Shown: positions 36,134 through 45,610 of the stretch, piece by piece
How the letters are laid out: every line of letters begins with the position of its first letter
How positions within the stretch are numbered: position 1 is the first letter of the stretch
NCBI GenBank assembly: GCA_965263375.1
Contig: OZ253669.1
Coordinates: 496,001 to 560,000 of the forward strand
Reading direction: 5' to 3'
Length of the DNA: 64,000 nt
Source of the DNA: JAJFFW01 sp965263375
GTDB taxonomy: Bacteria; Pseudomonadota; Alphaproteobacteria; Caulobacterales; Parvularculaceae
Program-made: the position numbers and the translations under genes
Notes under the pieces: model-generated
The model's database searches: none
What the model saw: only the letters and a program-made list of their open reading frames with translations
What the model was told of the DNA's origin: nothing

Positions 36134-37069
36134 ATGGCCGATGGTTTTGAAATAGGGGCGTGTCCCGATCGCATAGAATTGTCTACTGACCGTGGCGTCA
36201 CGACTGGATTGCACTGGCCCAATCCAAAGCATCCAGTTTTATTGTTTGCCCATGCAAATGGTTATTGCGCATCTGCTTACAGGCAAGCTTTGGCGCCGCT
36301 TAGCGCAAATTTTGAGGTGGTCGCCATCGATTTACGGGGCCATGGGCTCTCGCGACTAGATACCAAAGGCCTGAAGGAAGGGCATAGCTGGTCGCTTTAC
36401 AGCGCGGATCTTGTCAGCACCATTGATGCAATGCAATCAAGCCTGGGCGTTCCTGAAAGCCGTCCGCTGGTTTTGGCGGGCCATTCATTAGGCGCAACAG
36501 CCTCAATCTATGCTGCAAAAGCCTTGCTTGAGACTGGGCGCCGGCCAGCGTCTCGCATATGTGCGATTGAACCGGTGATGTTTCCACGGCTGTTCGCCGC
36601 CGCGCCGAGACTTCTACAACGGCGTATCATGAAACGCGGCAATCTTTCAAAAGCCGCGCGCAGACGGCGAGCGACGTTTGAAAATCGTGAAAGCGCGGCG
36701 CAAAGATACCAAACGAAAGCACCCTTTGCGCGATGGGCGCCCGGGGTTTTAAAGGATTATTTGGCTGATGGGTTGCAGCCTGATGCATCTGGTCGCATGT
36801 CTTTGTCTTGCACCCCTAAATGGGAGGCGATGAATTACAGCATGCCGCAAAAAGGCCTGTGGCCTATTGTTTTTGCGCTCGGTCCGCGGCTTGCTGTGCT
36901 ACAGGCTGATCACCGAACATCGACCGTTTTACCGGGGTGGCGAGAGCGTTTGGCGCGATCCGGCGGTGAGGTGAGTGTTGTGCCTGGGGTCACACATCTT
37001 GCTCCTTTTGAAAATCCTTCCCTAATGACGGAATTTATTAATCAGGCGATGGCATACCATCGGATTTGA
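36134..37069 (+). CDS. alpha/beta hydrolase
   Basis: Alpha/beta-hydrolase of 311 residues. LFAHANGYCASAYRQ is the oxyanion region, VVAIDLRGHGLS is the conserved strand-turn, and LVLAGHSLGATASIY holds the nucleophilic Ser in GHSLG. A late VVPGVTHLAPFENP supplies the His. The cap region between about 170 and 240 is basic. No substrate can be assigned. It begins 57 bases after the exonuclease on the same strand. Confidence 0.85.
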   Translation: MADGFEIGACPDRIELSTDRGVTTGLHWPNPKHPVLLFAHANGYCASAYRQALAPLSANFEVVAIDLRGHGLSRLDTKGLKEGHSWSLYSADLVSTIDAMQSSLGVPESRPLVLAGHSLGATASIYAAKALLETGRRPASRICAIEPVMFPRLFAAAPRLLQRRIMKRGNLSKAARRRRATFENRESAAQRYQTKAPFARWAPGVLKDYLADGLQPDASGRMSLSCTPKWEAMNYSMPQKGLWPIVFALGPRLAVLQADHRTSTVLPGWRERLARSGGEVSVVPGVTHLAPFENPSLMTEFINQAMAYHRI

Positions 37070-37163
37070 AAAGCGAGAAAAGGGTCTTGGATGCGGGCGA
37101 TGCATTTGCTAATCCTCCTCCACCAGACGCGCTAAACGCGAAAAGACAGTAGAAAGGTCGGCC

Positions 37164-37961
37164 ATGAGCGAAACGCAAGCGGCGCCGCAGCTCAGCGGGA
37201 AATTATTTCTTTTTGAACGTCCAGAACTCTTAAACAAAGACAGCCATGGTGCTTTAGGGGTAAACCGCCCAGAACGGCCGTTTGACTTTTGTGCGAATGT
37301 TCGCGCCGCGCCGATCACGATTAGTGAGATCCCGTCGGCGATGAAGCACTATCCAGTGGTGTTTATGTCTATGGAAGATCCTGCGCCTCTCGCGATTTTG
37401 GGTCTTGTCGACGACGTGAACCTATTTGTTGATGACGCCGGTAATTGGGAAGCTGGCGCTTATATCCCGGGTTACGTACGTCGTTATCCGTTTGCGCTTG
37501 CCTCAGAAACTGGCGGCGACCGTCATGCGATCGTGATTGACCGGGCTTATGCTGGTGTTGCGGAAGGGGGCGAAACGCCATTTTTCGATGCGCAAGGCGA
37601 ATCCACCGATGCGACTAAGCAAGCGATTGAGTTCTGCAAACAATATGAAAAAGATCGTATGCTAACCGCGGAACTGATTAAGCGCTTGAAGGATGCAGAC
37701 CTCATTCAACCGCAATCTGCTCAGTATACGCCGCAAGGTGAAACTGAACCCAAGACTTTCGCTAATTACTATGGTGTTGATGAAAAGCGCTTAAATGAGC
37801 TTTCTGACGAGAAGTTTTTAGAATTGCGCAAAGCCGGCCTGTTGCCGATTATTCATGCGCAATTATTCTCTCTAACCAATTGGCGTTCATTGATGCAGCG
37901 CCGCGCGGAGCGGTTTAATCTAACAGAAGCGCAGATTTTTGAAAAAGGGCCGGTTAATTAA
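37164..37961 (+). CDS. SapC-family protein
   Basis: Protein of 265 residues matching the SapC family, common in Alphaproteobacteria and named from a gene in a Campylobacter S-layer locus. Family features are HYPVVFMSMEDPAPLAILGL near residue 63, YIPGYVRRYPFAL near 95 and the C-terminal IHAQLFSLTNWRSL. No signal peptide or membrane segment is apparent. The biochemical role is not established. A strong terminator follows, and copy 1 of a dispersed repeat begins just after it. Confidence 0.88.
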   Translation: MSETQAAPQLSGKLFLFERPELLNKDSHGALGVNRPERPFDFCANVRAAPITISEIPSAMKHYPVVFMSMEDPAPLAILGLVDDVNLFVDDAGNWEAGAYIPGYVRRYPFALASETGGDRHAIVIDRAYAGVAEGGETPFFDAQGESTDATKQAIEFCKQYEKDRMLTAELIKRLKDADLIQPQSAQYTPQGETEPKTFANYYGVDEKRLNELSDEKFLELRKAGLLPIIHAQLFSLTNWRSLMQRRAERFNLTEAQIFEKGPVN

Positions 37962-37987
37962 GCTGGCCTATAAATTTAGCATTTCTT

Positions 37988-38017
37988 AAAAGCCGCCGAT
38001 AATGGCGGCTTTTTTAT
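37988..38017 (+). terminator. rho-independent terminator after the SapC-family gene
   Basis: A 9-bp stem (37989-37997 with 38004-38012) with a 6-base loop is followed by a T run. It lies 27 bases after the SapC stop and immediately before repeat copy 1. Confidence 0.9.
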
Positions 38018-38020
38018 TAA

Positions 38021-38406
38021 TCCATCAAAAACCTCCACCTTCGGTGGAGGATTGGACGCGTTCTACATTGTAGTTAGGAGACCGCAGTTTGTCTGCGTTA
38101 TCAGCTTGTTAAAATCTACAGTAGGCGGTTTTTCCTCCCTCGCTTGCGGGGGAGGTGATCCGCGCGGAAGGCGCGGATCGGAGGGGGGATGCGGTCTATG
38201 CTATCATGATGGGCCTGAGTAATTTGAACACAGTTTCGCCCCCTCCGCCGGCTTCGCCGACACCTCCTCCCCCGTGAAACGGGGGAGGAGAACTGAGACG
38301 CTCGTTGATCCAAAGACCGCCTTTGGCGGTTCAAGGTCCAAAGACCGCCTCTGGCGGTCCCAAGCGAAGCGTTTCAACCCTCCACCTCTGGTGGAGGTCA
38401 GTGACT
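38021..38406 (+). repeat. dispersed hairpin-rich intergenic repeat, copy 1
   Basis: About 386 bases nearly identical to 60448-60801 in the same orientation. It opens with hairpin CCTCCACC/GGTGGAGG (38032 onward) and closes with the same stem (about 38379-38398). Between lie hairpins with stems CCTCCC/GGGAGG, GATCCGCG/CGCGGATC and CTCCCCCGT/ACGGGGGAG, plus ACCGCC/GGCGGT repeats, and long-range pairing of CGGAGGGGG with CCCCCTCCG. This copy has an extra tandem unit of TCCAAAGACCGCC..GGCGGT (about 38309-38364) absent from copy 2. Minus-strand open frames inside it are not considered genes. Confidence 0.9.
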
Positions 38407-38445
38407 GTATTTAGCCAAGCCCTATGCCAGGGCGGGGTAATATTC

Positions 38446-38486
38446 CAGGCTCACAGTCTTTCAGGCTCACGATCTACCAGGCTCAC
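38446..38486 (+). repeat. three CAGGCTCAC direct repeats at 16-base spacing
   Basis: CAGGCTCAC occurs at 38446, 38462 and 38478, exactly 16 bases apart, between repeat copy 1 and the DsbD-type gene. The regular spacing (about 1.5 helical turns) could be a regulator binding array for that gene or simply a short tandem duplication. No other function is visible between 38407 and 38558. Confidence 0.6.
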
Positions 38487-38558
38487 AATGCGGAGAGATT
38501 ACGCCATTTTGCCAGCCTTATACTTGGTTTCTTAAGGGCGCGGCGTTAAGTTCCGGCG

Positions 38559-40745
38559 ATGGTTTTAGATTCGGTAAAATTCCATATTCGCGTTGTTATT
38601 TTCGCTGCTTTTTATGTGATTTCGGCGTTAATGAGCGTGGTCTATGCGCAAGGCTTGTCTGAGGCCGAAGGCGCGCCGATTAGTGCGCGGGTTGATACCG
38701 ATCACGCCTCAACATTATTGCTGGCCGATAAAATGGGCCTTGCGCCTGGGCAAACTATAACACTTGCTTTGGCCCAAGAGCTTGAAAAAGGTTGGCATGT
38801 CTATTGGAAAAACCCTGGGGCGACGGGACTGCCGTTAAGTCTCAGTTGGACCCTACCCACAGGCGTATCCGTGGGGGAGGTAATTTATCCGACACCAGAA
38901 CGCATTATGGAGGGGGAATTTGCTACTTTCGGCCTCCACGGCGAGCCGGTCTTCTTAGTTCCATTGACGATCGCTGATGATTTTGCTGCTGGAGATAAAG
39001 TAGAAATCCGTTTGGATGCGAGTTGGTTAATCTGCGCCGAAATTTGCGTGCCGGAAGAAGCGACATTCTCGCTATCAATGCCAACCTCAAACGATACATC
39101 GACTTATCAGCCTGGCGTTGCGAAAGTGAAGCAGGCGAAAGCAAAGACGCCGATTGCTTACAAAGGCGCCGCGCAATTTCAAGATAATGGCGAAGGGCTA
39201 TTTTTAACACTTGAAGTTGATGAGACGATCAAACGATTTGGGAAAAACCTGTTCTTTTTTCCTGACGTTGCTGGGGTGAGTGATCCGTCTGCGTTACAGC
39301 CTGTGACGGTGAGGGATGGCAAGGCGACAATCGAGATTGCGCCTGGGTATGATTACGAGCCGGGCCTTTTTAAGGCTATCCGCGGCGTTCTTGCCGCGAA
39401 GTCAGGTTATCGCCAGGGTATTACATTTGAAGCGCCCGTCGAGGTGGTTGCGCCTCCCCCTAAAAGCGTATCCGCCGGGAAAGCGACGACAAGTGTCAAT
39501 CTAGTTTTCTTGTTTGCGGCGGCGTTTTTGGGCGGGGTCCTTTTAAACCTGATGCCTTGTGTATTCCCTATTGTCTTTATAAAGGCGGCGGCGTTTTTAA
39601 AGAGTGCGCAAAGCGACCGCGCAACGCTTCGTTTGCATGGCCTTTTATACGCTGGCGGGGTCGTGGCCACTTTCGCCGCATTAGGCGGGGCCTTACTGAT
39701 CTTACGCGCTGGCGGGGCGCAAATCGGTTGGGGCTTCCATTTACAGTCGCCTTTTGTGGTCGCTTTATCTGCTTATATTTTGTTTCTGGTAGGGCTGAAC
39801 TTAGCAGGGCTTTTTGATGTTGGGGAAAGTGCGCAGCGTCTTGGCGGGGCCGGTCAGGTGGGCGCCAAGTCTGGTGCGCAGGCTGGCGATACCGGCGACG
39901 GCGCCGCATCCTTTTTTACTGGCGTCCTTGCCGTCGTGGTCGCAGCCCCCTGCATAGGACCATTTTTAAGCGCGCCCATCGGGGCCGCAATTATGGTTCC
40001 CGCGCCAATTGGTATGGGGATTTTCTTGGTCATGGGGGCTGGGCTCGCTCTGCCTTATCTACTCTTAGCCTTCGCGCCAAAACTTGGGGGGTATTTGCCA
40101 AAACCAGGGCCATGGATGGTGGTCTTTAAGCAGGGGTTGAGTTTTCCTGTCTTTGGGGGCGCGGCTTTTTTTCTTTGGGTGTTGGCGCAACAAACAGGAT
40201 CTGCTGGACTTGCCGCGGGGCTTGTTGGCGCCCTGTTCTTAAGTTTTGCCGCTTGGGCTTTTGAGCTTAGCAAGAAGGATGGGGGCGCGGGGCTGGTATT
40301 GCGGGCGCTTGCCTCCCTTGCTGTGCTTGTCACGATTGGCGCTGCGTTATCACTTAAATCCTTTGAAGCGACGGCGAATCTTGAAAAGGGCAGTATACGC
40401 CATGGAGCGTTTACAGCTGTTCCATACGATGCGGAGATGCTGGCGGTTAAACGGGCCGAGGGAACGCCAGTGTTTATAGATTTTACGGCTGCGTGGTGCG
40501 TGGCATGTCAATTTAATAAGCGTACTGTTTTCTCAAGCGATGCGCTTGCAGAACAATTTAAAAAGGCTGGCGTGACGGTAATGGTTGGCGATTGGACCTT
40601 GCGTGACCCCAAAATTACGAAGGCTCTGGAAGAATTCGGCGCTAATGGCGTGCCGCTTTATGTCTATTACGACCCAACTGGCGCGGCGACTGTTATACCG
40701 TTGCCGCTTACTAAGAAATCGCTACTAGCGGCGCTTCAGCTATGA
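38559..40745 (+). CDS. dsbD: DsbD-type thiol:disulfide reductase (ScsB-like)
   Basis: Membrane protein of 728 residues carrying reducing equivalents from cytoplasmic thioredoxin to the periplasm. An N-terminal signal (residues 8-30) precedes a periplasmic domain with a cysteine pair in ICAEICVPEE (about 155). The eight-helix core has the paired cysteines MPCVFPIV (about 335) and VAAPCIGPF (about 463). The C-terminal thioredoxin domain has FIDFTAAWCVACQFNK with CVAC (about 645). The layout matches ScsB/DsbD proteins of Alphaproteobacteria. No strong ribosome binding site precedes ATG 38559. Confidence 0.9.
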   Translation: MVLDSVKFHIRVVIFAAFYVISALMSVVYAQGLSEAEGAPISARVDTDHASTLLLADKMGLAPGQTITLALAQELEKGWHVYWKNPGATGLPLSLSWTLPTGVSVGEVIYPTPERIMEGEFATFGLHGEPVFLVPLTIADDFAAGDKVEIRLDASWLICAEICVPEEATFSLSMPTSNDTSTYQPGVAKVKQAKAKTPIAYKGAAQFQDNGEGLFLTLEVDETIKRFGKNLFFFPDVAGVSDPSALQPVTVRDGKATIEIAPGYDYEPGLFKAIRGVLAAKSGYRQGITFEAPVEVVAPPPKSVSAGKATTSVNLVFLFAAAFLGGVLLNLMPCVFPIVFIKAAAFLKSAQSDRATLRLHGLLYAGGVVATFAALGGALLILRAGGAQIGWGFHLQSPFVVALSAYILFLVGLNLAGLFDVGESAQRLGGAGQVGAKSGAQAGDTGDGAASFFTGVLAVVVAAPCIGPFLSAPIGAAIMVPAPIGMGIFLVMGAGLALPYLLLAFAPKLGGYLPKPGPWMVVFKQGLSFPVFGGAAFFLWVLAQQTGSAGLAAGLVGALFLSFAAWAFELSKKDGGAGLVLRALASLAVLVTIGAALSLKSFEATANLEKGSIRHGAFTAVPYDAEMLAVKRAEGTPVFIDFTAAWCVACQFNKRTVFSSDALAEQFKKAGVTVMVGDWTLRDPKITKALEEFGANGVPLYVYYDPTGAATVIPLPLTKKSLLAALQL

Positions 40746-40758
40746 TGATTGGAAAGCT

Positions 40759-41040
40759 TTAATCTAAAAGCGCGTCTTCCATTTCTGTAAGATCAATATC
40801 ATCAGCAGGCATTTCTTCATTGTCGCCTGTGACAAGATTGGTCGCGCCTTGACCTGCTTTTACGGTTGTGGAAACGGCGGCGCCGCCAACCTTTGCGGTG
40901 GTTTTGACTGCGCTGGCGCCTGTTGAAATGGCTGCGTCTGCAACACTCACGACGGCGCAGCCAGCCGGTAAAAACCCGATTAGGCCTATCGCGAGTGGCG
41001 CAGTTATATGCGCCCAAAAACTATCTTTCGTGCCATTCAT
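40759..41040 (-). CDS. small putative lipoprotein
   Basis: Protein of 93 residues started at ATG 41040. The N-terminal hydrophobic segment ends in FLPAGC, a plausible lipobox, followed by alternating Ala/Thr/Val/Ser (VADAAISTGASAVKTTAKVGG) and an acidic tail. Similar short lipoproteins with such low-complexity bodies occur in related bacteria; their function is unknown. It converges on the DsbD-type gene with 13 bases between the stops. Confidence 0.6.
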   Translation of the reverse strand: MNGTKDSFWAHITAPLAIGLIGFLPAGCAVVSVADAAISTGASAVKTTAKVGGAAVSTTVKAGQGATNLVTGDNEEMPADDIDLTEMEDALLD

Positions 41041-41161
41041 ATTCTTGAGCGATCCTTTGCCTGACAATCCGCATAAATATTCATGCCTTCTTAAAGGGAT
41101 AAGAATTAATCAGCATATATACGCAGATGACGCTAAATTAGATAGAATTCTCAATATCAGC

Positions 41162-41353
41162 CTATTGCAATGTGCTGTCTATTGATTCTATTTGGGCGAC
41201 AGTTGTTGCCCCCGCGGCTAGACGCTCATGTTGTGCTTCCACGGCTTTTGCGCCAAAGATCGTCGTAACGGCCGCTATGGCCACAAGGTTCACGGCCATG
41301 CGCTTTAATGCGGCGGAAGCGTTGGTCTTAGTGGGGTGGTAATCTCGGTTCAT
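41162..41353 (-). CDS. small exported or membrane protein, unknown function
   Basis: Protein of 63 residues from ATG 41353 with one hydrophobic segment (MAVNLVAIAAVTTIFGAKAVEA) that could be a signal peptide cleaved after AVEA. The remaining 30 residues are polar. No family is recognised and the ribosome binding site is weak. It is divergent from pgi. Confidence 0.4.
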   Translation of the reverse strand: MNRDYHPTKTNASAALKRMAVNLVAIAAVTTIFGAKAVEAQHERLAAGATTVAQIESIDSTLQ

Positions 41354-41444
41354 AAAGTCTTCATACAGGAAGGCCTTTAACAACCGTTGAGCCTAGCGCT
41401 TAAAATCCGTATGAAATTAAAATCATCTTTTCGAGAGTTTGGTT

Positions 41445-43112
41445 ATGACGTTTATTTCTGATTGTGATGCATGGAAGCGTTTATCGGCCCATGGGGCCGC
41501 TCTAAAAGACGTCGCGATGAAGCAGCTTTTTGAAGAAGACGAAAAGCGCGCTGAGCGTTTTAGCCTTGAAGCTGCTGGACTTTTTCTCGATTACTCAAAA
41601 AACAAGATCACCGCGGATGTCTTTGAGGACCTGATCGCTCTGGCTGTTGAGGCCGGTCTTGATGAGGCGAAAAAGAACATGTTTTCCGGCGTTAAGATTA
41701 ACACGACGGAGGATCGAGCGGTCTTACACGTCGCGCTGCGTGATTTTGCGGCCCGCATTTATCGTGTCGATGGCAAAGATGTCAGCGCTGATGTTGTTCA
41801 TGAGCGCGAAAAGATGAACGCCTTTGTAAGAGATATTCATAGCGGCGCGCGCAAAGGCTATTCCGGCGAGAAATTAGATACAGTTGTTAATATCGGCATT
41901 GGCGGGTCCGATCTTGGTCCACAAATGGCGGTGGCGGCCTTAGCCCCTTACTGGTCACAAGGACGCCGCAGCTTTTTTGTCTCTAATGTTGATGGTCACC
42001 ATTTGGCGAGCGTTGTTGAACAGCTTGACCCGGCGCGCACTTTGTTTGTGATAGCCTCAAAAACATTTACGACCCAGGAAACCATGACCAATGCGGAATC
42101 TGCGCGGCGTTGGTTCTTGGAAAATGGCGGCGGCGAGGGGGATATCGCTAAGCATTTTATCGCCTTGTCCACGAATGAACAGGCAGTCGCGCAGTTTGGC
42201 ATTGATACAGAAAATATGTTCCGCTTTTGGGACTGGGTCGGCGGGCGCTATTCTATGTGGTCCGCGATCGGCATGCCCATCGCCTTGCAAGTGGGCGCGG
42301 AGAATTTTGAAAAACTTCTGCGCGGCGCCCACGCAATGGATGAGCATTTCCGCACCGCGCCTTTGCGGGAAAATATGCCCGCGCTTTTAGCTTTGGTTGG
42401 TGTGTGGAACCGGAATTTCCAAAATATTCCGGCTCATGCGGTTTTGCCGTATGACCAACGATTACTGCGTCTTGCTGCATATCTGCAGCAGGCGGATATG
42501 GAATCAAATGGTAAGCGCGTGGCTTTAGATGGCTCTGTTCTGCCCTATGAAACAGGCCCGGTCATATTTGGCGAGCCTGGTACAAACGGTCAGCACGCAT
42601 TTTATCAGCTCCTTCACCAAGGCACTGACATTGTCTCTTCAGATTTTATCGCGGCGGCGCTTACGGATGATCCGCTAAGCGATCACCATGAAAAGCTGCT
42701 CGCTAATTTCTTGGCGCAACCAGAAGCATTGATGATCGGGAAAACACGCGATGAAGCCGTCCGCGAAATGACTGAGGCTGGGGCGCCGGCCGCTAAAGCT
42801 GACGCATTGGCCTCTCACCGGACGTTCCCTGGTGATCGGCCGAGCAACGCCATTTTGACGGAGCGTTTGACGCCTGAGGCTTTTGGGGCGTTAGTCGCGC
42901 TTTATGAGCATAAAATATTCTGTCAGGGAATTATTTGGGGCATTAATTCCTTCGACCAATGGGGCGTGGAGCTTGGCAAGGTGCTAGCAAAGAAAATCTT
43001 GCCCGATATTGCAAAACAAGGCGAAGAAAAAGGACCTGTGACGAGCCACGATGCTTCGACGAATGGACTTCTTAATTGGATTAACCGTGTACGCGGCGAA
43101 GGGACCTCATAG
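41445..43112 (+). CDS. pgi: glucose-6-phosphate isomerase
   Basis: Glycolytic enzyme of 555 residues interconverting glucose-6-phosphate and fructose-6-phosphate. Signature segments VNIGIGGSDLGPQM, VIASKTFTTQETMTNA, WVGGRYSMWSAIG and GEPGTNGQHAFYQLLHQG are all present; the C-terminal FDQWGVELGK is standard. ATG 41445 (MTFISDCDAW) is used because the two codons before it are not conserved. Confidence 0.97.
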   Translation: MTFISDCDAWKRLSAHGAALKDVAMKQLFEEDEKRAERFSLEAAGLFLDYSKNKITADVFEDLIALAVEAGLDEAKKNMFSGVKINTTEDRAVLHVALRDFAARIYRVDGKDVSADVVHEREKMNAFVRDIHSGARKGYSGEKLDTVVNIGIGGSDLGPQMAVAALAPYWSQGRRSFFVSNVDGHHLASVVEQLDPARTLFVIASKTFTTQETMTNAESARRWFLENGGGEGDIAKHFIALSTNEQAVAQFGIDTENMFRFWDWVGGRYSMWSAIGMPIALQVGAENFEKLLRGAHAMDEHFRTAPLRENMPALLALVGVWNRNFQNIPAHAVLPYDQRLLRLAAYLQQADMESNGKRVALDGSVLPYETGPVIFGEPGTNGQHAFYQLLHQGTDIVSSDFIAAALTDDPLSDHHEKLLANFLAQPEALMIGKTRDEAVREMTEAGAPAAKADALASHRTFPGDRPSNAILTERLTPEAFGALVALYEHKIFCQGIIWGINSFDQWGVELGKVLAKKILPDIAKQGEEKGPVTSHDASTNGLLNWINRVRGEGTS

Positions 43113-43142
43113 GAATGCTTAACTAGGCGGGAGTTGGAATGA

Positions 43143-43775
43143 ATGGGCATCTGCTTTACAAAACGTCAGCTGATTAGTCTGGTTGTCGGCGCGGCGCTGT
43201 TTGCAGGCGGCGCCCTCCAGGCGCAAGAAGCCGCAGTCACATTGCGCCATGCAAAAATCCAAACCAGTCTTGGCGATATCGTTATCGCGTTGGAGCCTAC
43301 AAAAGCGCCTAAGAGCGTTGAAAATTTCCTTCAATATGCGGTGGACGGCCATTACGACCGCACGATAATCCACCGGGTCGTTAAAGGCTATGTCATTCAA
43401 GGGGGCGGTTATTCGCGTTATTTTAACGAGCGCCCAACCCGTGAGCCTATCCCTTATGAGGGGGCGAATGGGTTGAAAAACTTACGCGGAACGATCGCCA
43501 TGGCGCGCAATGATGATCCTAATAGTGCGGCGGCGCAGTGGTATATCAACATTGGCGATAATCCTAAACTTGATCATGACGTTGATGAATTGGGTCCCAT
43601 TTACGGCTATGCGGTGTTTGGCAAAGTGGTTGAGGGATTAGATGTGGTCGATGCGATCGGGCTTGTCGAAACTGGCGCCGGCGGACCATTTGACGAAGAA
43701 GTTCCGGTCGAGGCCATTGTGATTAAGCGCATTGACCCTATTGAATGGCCGGTGGCGCCGGAAGAAACGCCGTAG
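43143..43775 (+). CDS. periplasmic cyclophilin-type peptidyl-prolyl isomerase
   Basis: Protein of 210 residues. A signal peptide (residues 1-27, ending ALQAQ) precedes a cyclophilin domain: IQTSLGDIVIALEPTKAPKSVENFL, YDRTIIHRVVKGYVIQGGGY, LRGTIAMARNDDPNSAAAQWYINIGDN. The Arg of FHRV-type catalytic segment is kept as IIHRV. It folds or chaperones exported proteins. GGGAG precedes ATG 43143. It follows pgi by 30 bases on the same strand. Confidence 0.92.
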   Translation: MGICFTKRQLISLVVGAALFAGGALQAQEAAVTLRHAKIQTSLGDIVIALEPTKAPKSVENFLQYAVDGHYDRTIIHRVVKGYVIQGGGYSRYFNERPTREPIPYEGANGLKNLRGTIAMARNDDPNSAAAQWYINIGDNPKLDHDVDELGPIYGYAVFGKVVEGLDVVDAIGLVETGAGGPFDEEVPVEAIVIKRIDPIEWPVAPEETP

Positions 43776-43922
43776 GCCAAACGGGGCTTTAGTCCCGCCA
43801 AAAACTCTATGCGTCAATCGGTTTGTTGCGTTGCGGTGTAAACGCTGTAAATCAGGGTACCGTGCGGCAGGGACCGCCAATAAAACACGCGGCGGGGGGC
43901 CGCTATCGAACAAGGTACTGTT

Positions 43923-45589
43923 ATGGTTAAGCTCACGTCTCAGGCGCGCGCTTTGCGCAGCTCTTTTGCCGATTTGTCTTTGGCGCAATTTATGGGCGCG
44001 GAGAAAGACGCCAATAGCGGAAGCGCCTATTCTCTCGCATTTTGGAAGACAGAGCTACTTTCTGGGCTAACCGTTGCGCTCGCCTTGGTGCCAGAGGCGG
44101 TCGCGTTTGCATTTGTCGCTGGCGTTCATCCGTTGGTTGGGCTTTATGCGGCGTTTCTTGTTGGGTTGATTACAGCATTGATCGGGGGGCGTCCTGGAAT
44201 GATCTCCGGCGCGACGGGCGCGCTTGCGGTTGTTATGGTCGCGCTCGTTGCTGATCATGGCGTAGAATATTTATTCGCAACCGTGATTTTGATGGGAATT
44301 TTGCAATTGGCCGCTGGTTTTTTCCGTTTAGGGAAGTTTATTCGGCTGGTGCCCCATCCTGTCATGCTCGGTTTTGTGAATGGCTTGGCGATGTCATTTT
44401 TCTTGCGCAGCTCAGTCATTTCCAAGTTCCAGGATCAGCAGAAGTTTCCGGCCATGGCATGAGCGGTGGGGATTGGCTCTCCGGCTGGCCGATGGTGTTG
44501 ATGTTAGGGCTTACCTTTTTAACGATGGCGATCATTTGGCTCACCCCAAAAATTACAAAGGTCGCCCCCGCGCCTTTGGTCGGAATTTTGGTTGTCGCCG
44601 CGGTTGTAATTGGCTTTGGCCTCGATGCGCCAAGGGTTGGCGATATGGCGAGTATTGAGGGCGGCTTGCCGTCATTCCATTGGCCAACAGTGCCGCTGAA
44701 TTTTGAGACGTTGGAGATTATTTTCCCCTACGCCTTTATCTTGGCGGCGATTGGCCTGATTGAAAGCCTACTGACCTTAAACCTCGTGGGTGAAATGGTC
44801 GGTAAGCGTGGCGGCGCCTCCCAAGAATGTATTGCGCAGGGTGCGGCGAATGTTGTGACTGGCATGTTCGGCGGCATGGGCGGATGCGCCATGATTGGCC
44901 AGTCAATGATCAACGTAAAATCCGGTGGGCGCAGCCGCTTGGCGGCGCTAAGCGCCGCGCTATTCTTGCTGGCTTTTATCTTGTTCGCGTCATCGCTGAT
45001 CGAACAGATACCGTTAGCGGCGCTTATTGGCGTTATGTTTATGGTGGTGATCGGCACTTTTGCTTGGCGCAGTCTTTTGATCATGCGGAAAATTCCGTTG
45101 ACGGACGCGTTTGTTATGATCTTGGTGACAGCTGTGACCGTTCGATATGATCTGGCGACGGCTGTGATTGTCGGCGTTATCGTTTCAGCGCTTGCTTACG
45201 CGTGGAATAATGCAACCCGCATTCATATCAGCAGTCGGGACAGCCGCACGACGCCAGGGGCGAAAACCTATGAGCTTGAGGGGCCTTTGTTTTTTGGGTC
45301 AACAGACGGTTTTGCGGAATTATTCACCCCCGACGAAGACCCAGATATGGTAATCATCGACTTTATGCGCTCGCGGGTTGTTGACCAATCCGCGCTCCAA
45401 GCGATTGAGGATCTTGCTGCGAAATATGAAGCACGAGGCAAATCCCTTCGTTTAAGGCACCTGTCGCCCGATTGTCACCGTTTGCTCAGCCGTGCAGGGC
45501 AGTTAATGATCGATTCTAAAGACGACCCTGATTACCAAATCGCGGCGGATTATTCCGTGCGGACCGGTATTTTCGGCGGCGGACACTGA
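43923..45589 (+). pseudogene. SulP-family anion permease interrupted by a one-base frameshift
   Basis: SulP transporter (sulfate/bicarbonate/organic anion) of about 555 residues if repaired, with about 10-12 membrane helices and a C-terminal STAS domain. The first frame (43923-44462) reads correctly to GFVNGLA near 44390, then gives unrelated residues and stops at TGA 44462. From 44393 the frame at -1 continues the family sequence as VIFLAQLSHFQVPG and runs open to 45589. The expected codons are GCG-ATn-GTC-ATT; the sequence has GCG-ATG-TCA. A base therefore appears missing after 44392. An ATG at 44459 overlaps the first stop (ATGA), so a split product is possible. Confidence 0.85.
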
Positions 45590-45610
45590 CGTTTTGGCAA
45601 GGCGGCCAAG

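Noticed and set aside
38116..38334. Minus-strand open frame in repeat copy 1 (72 codons) and its equivalents in copy 2 (60442-60845)
   Set aside because: It is a translation of the hairpin-rich repeat: composition is Arg/Pro/Ser-rich, ends differ between copies and no ribosome binding site is present.
38021..38406. Possible CRISPR array
   Set aside because: The hairpins differ from one another and have no regular spacers of constant length; no cas genes are present.
44391..44402. Programmed -1 frameshift in SulP
   Set aside because: The junction has no standard X-XXY-YYZ heptamer or downstream stem, and SulP proteins are not known to be recoded.
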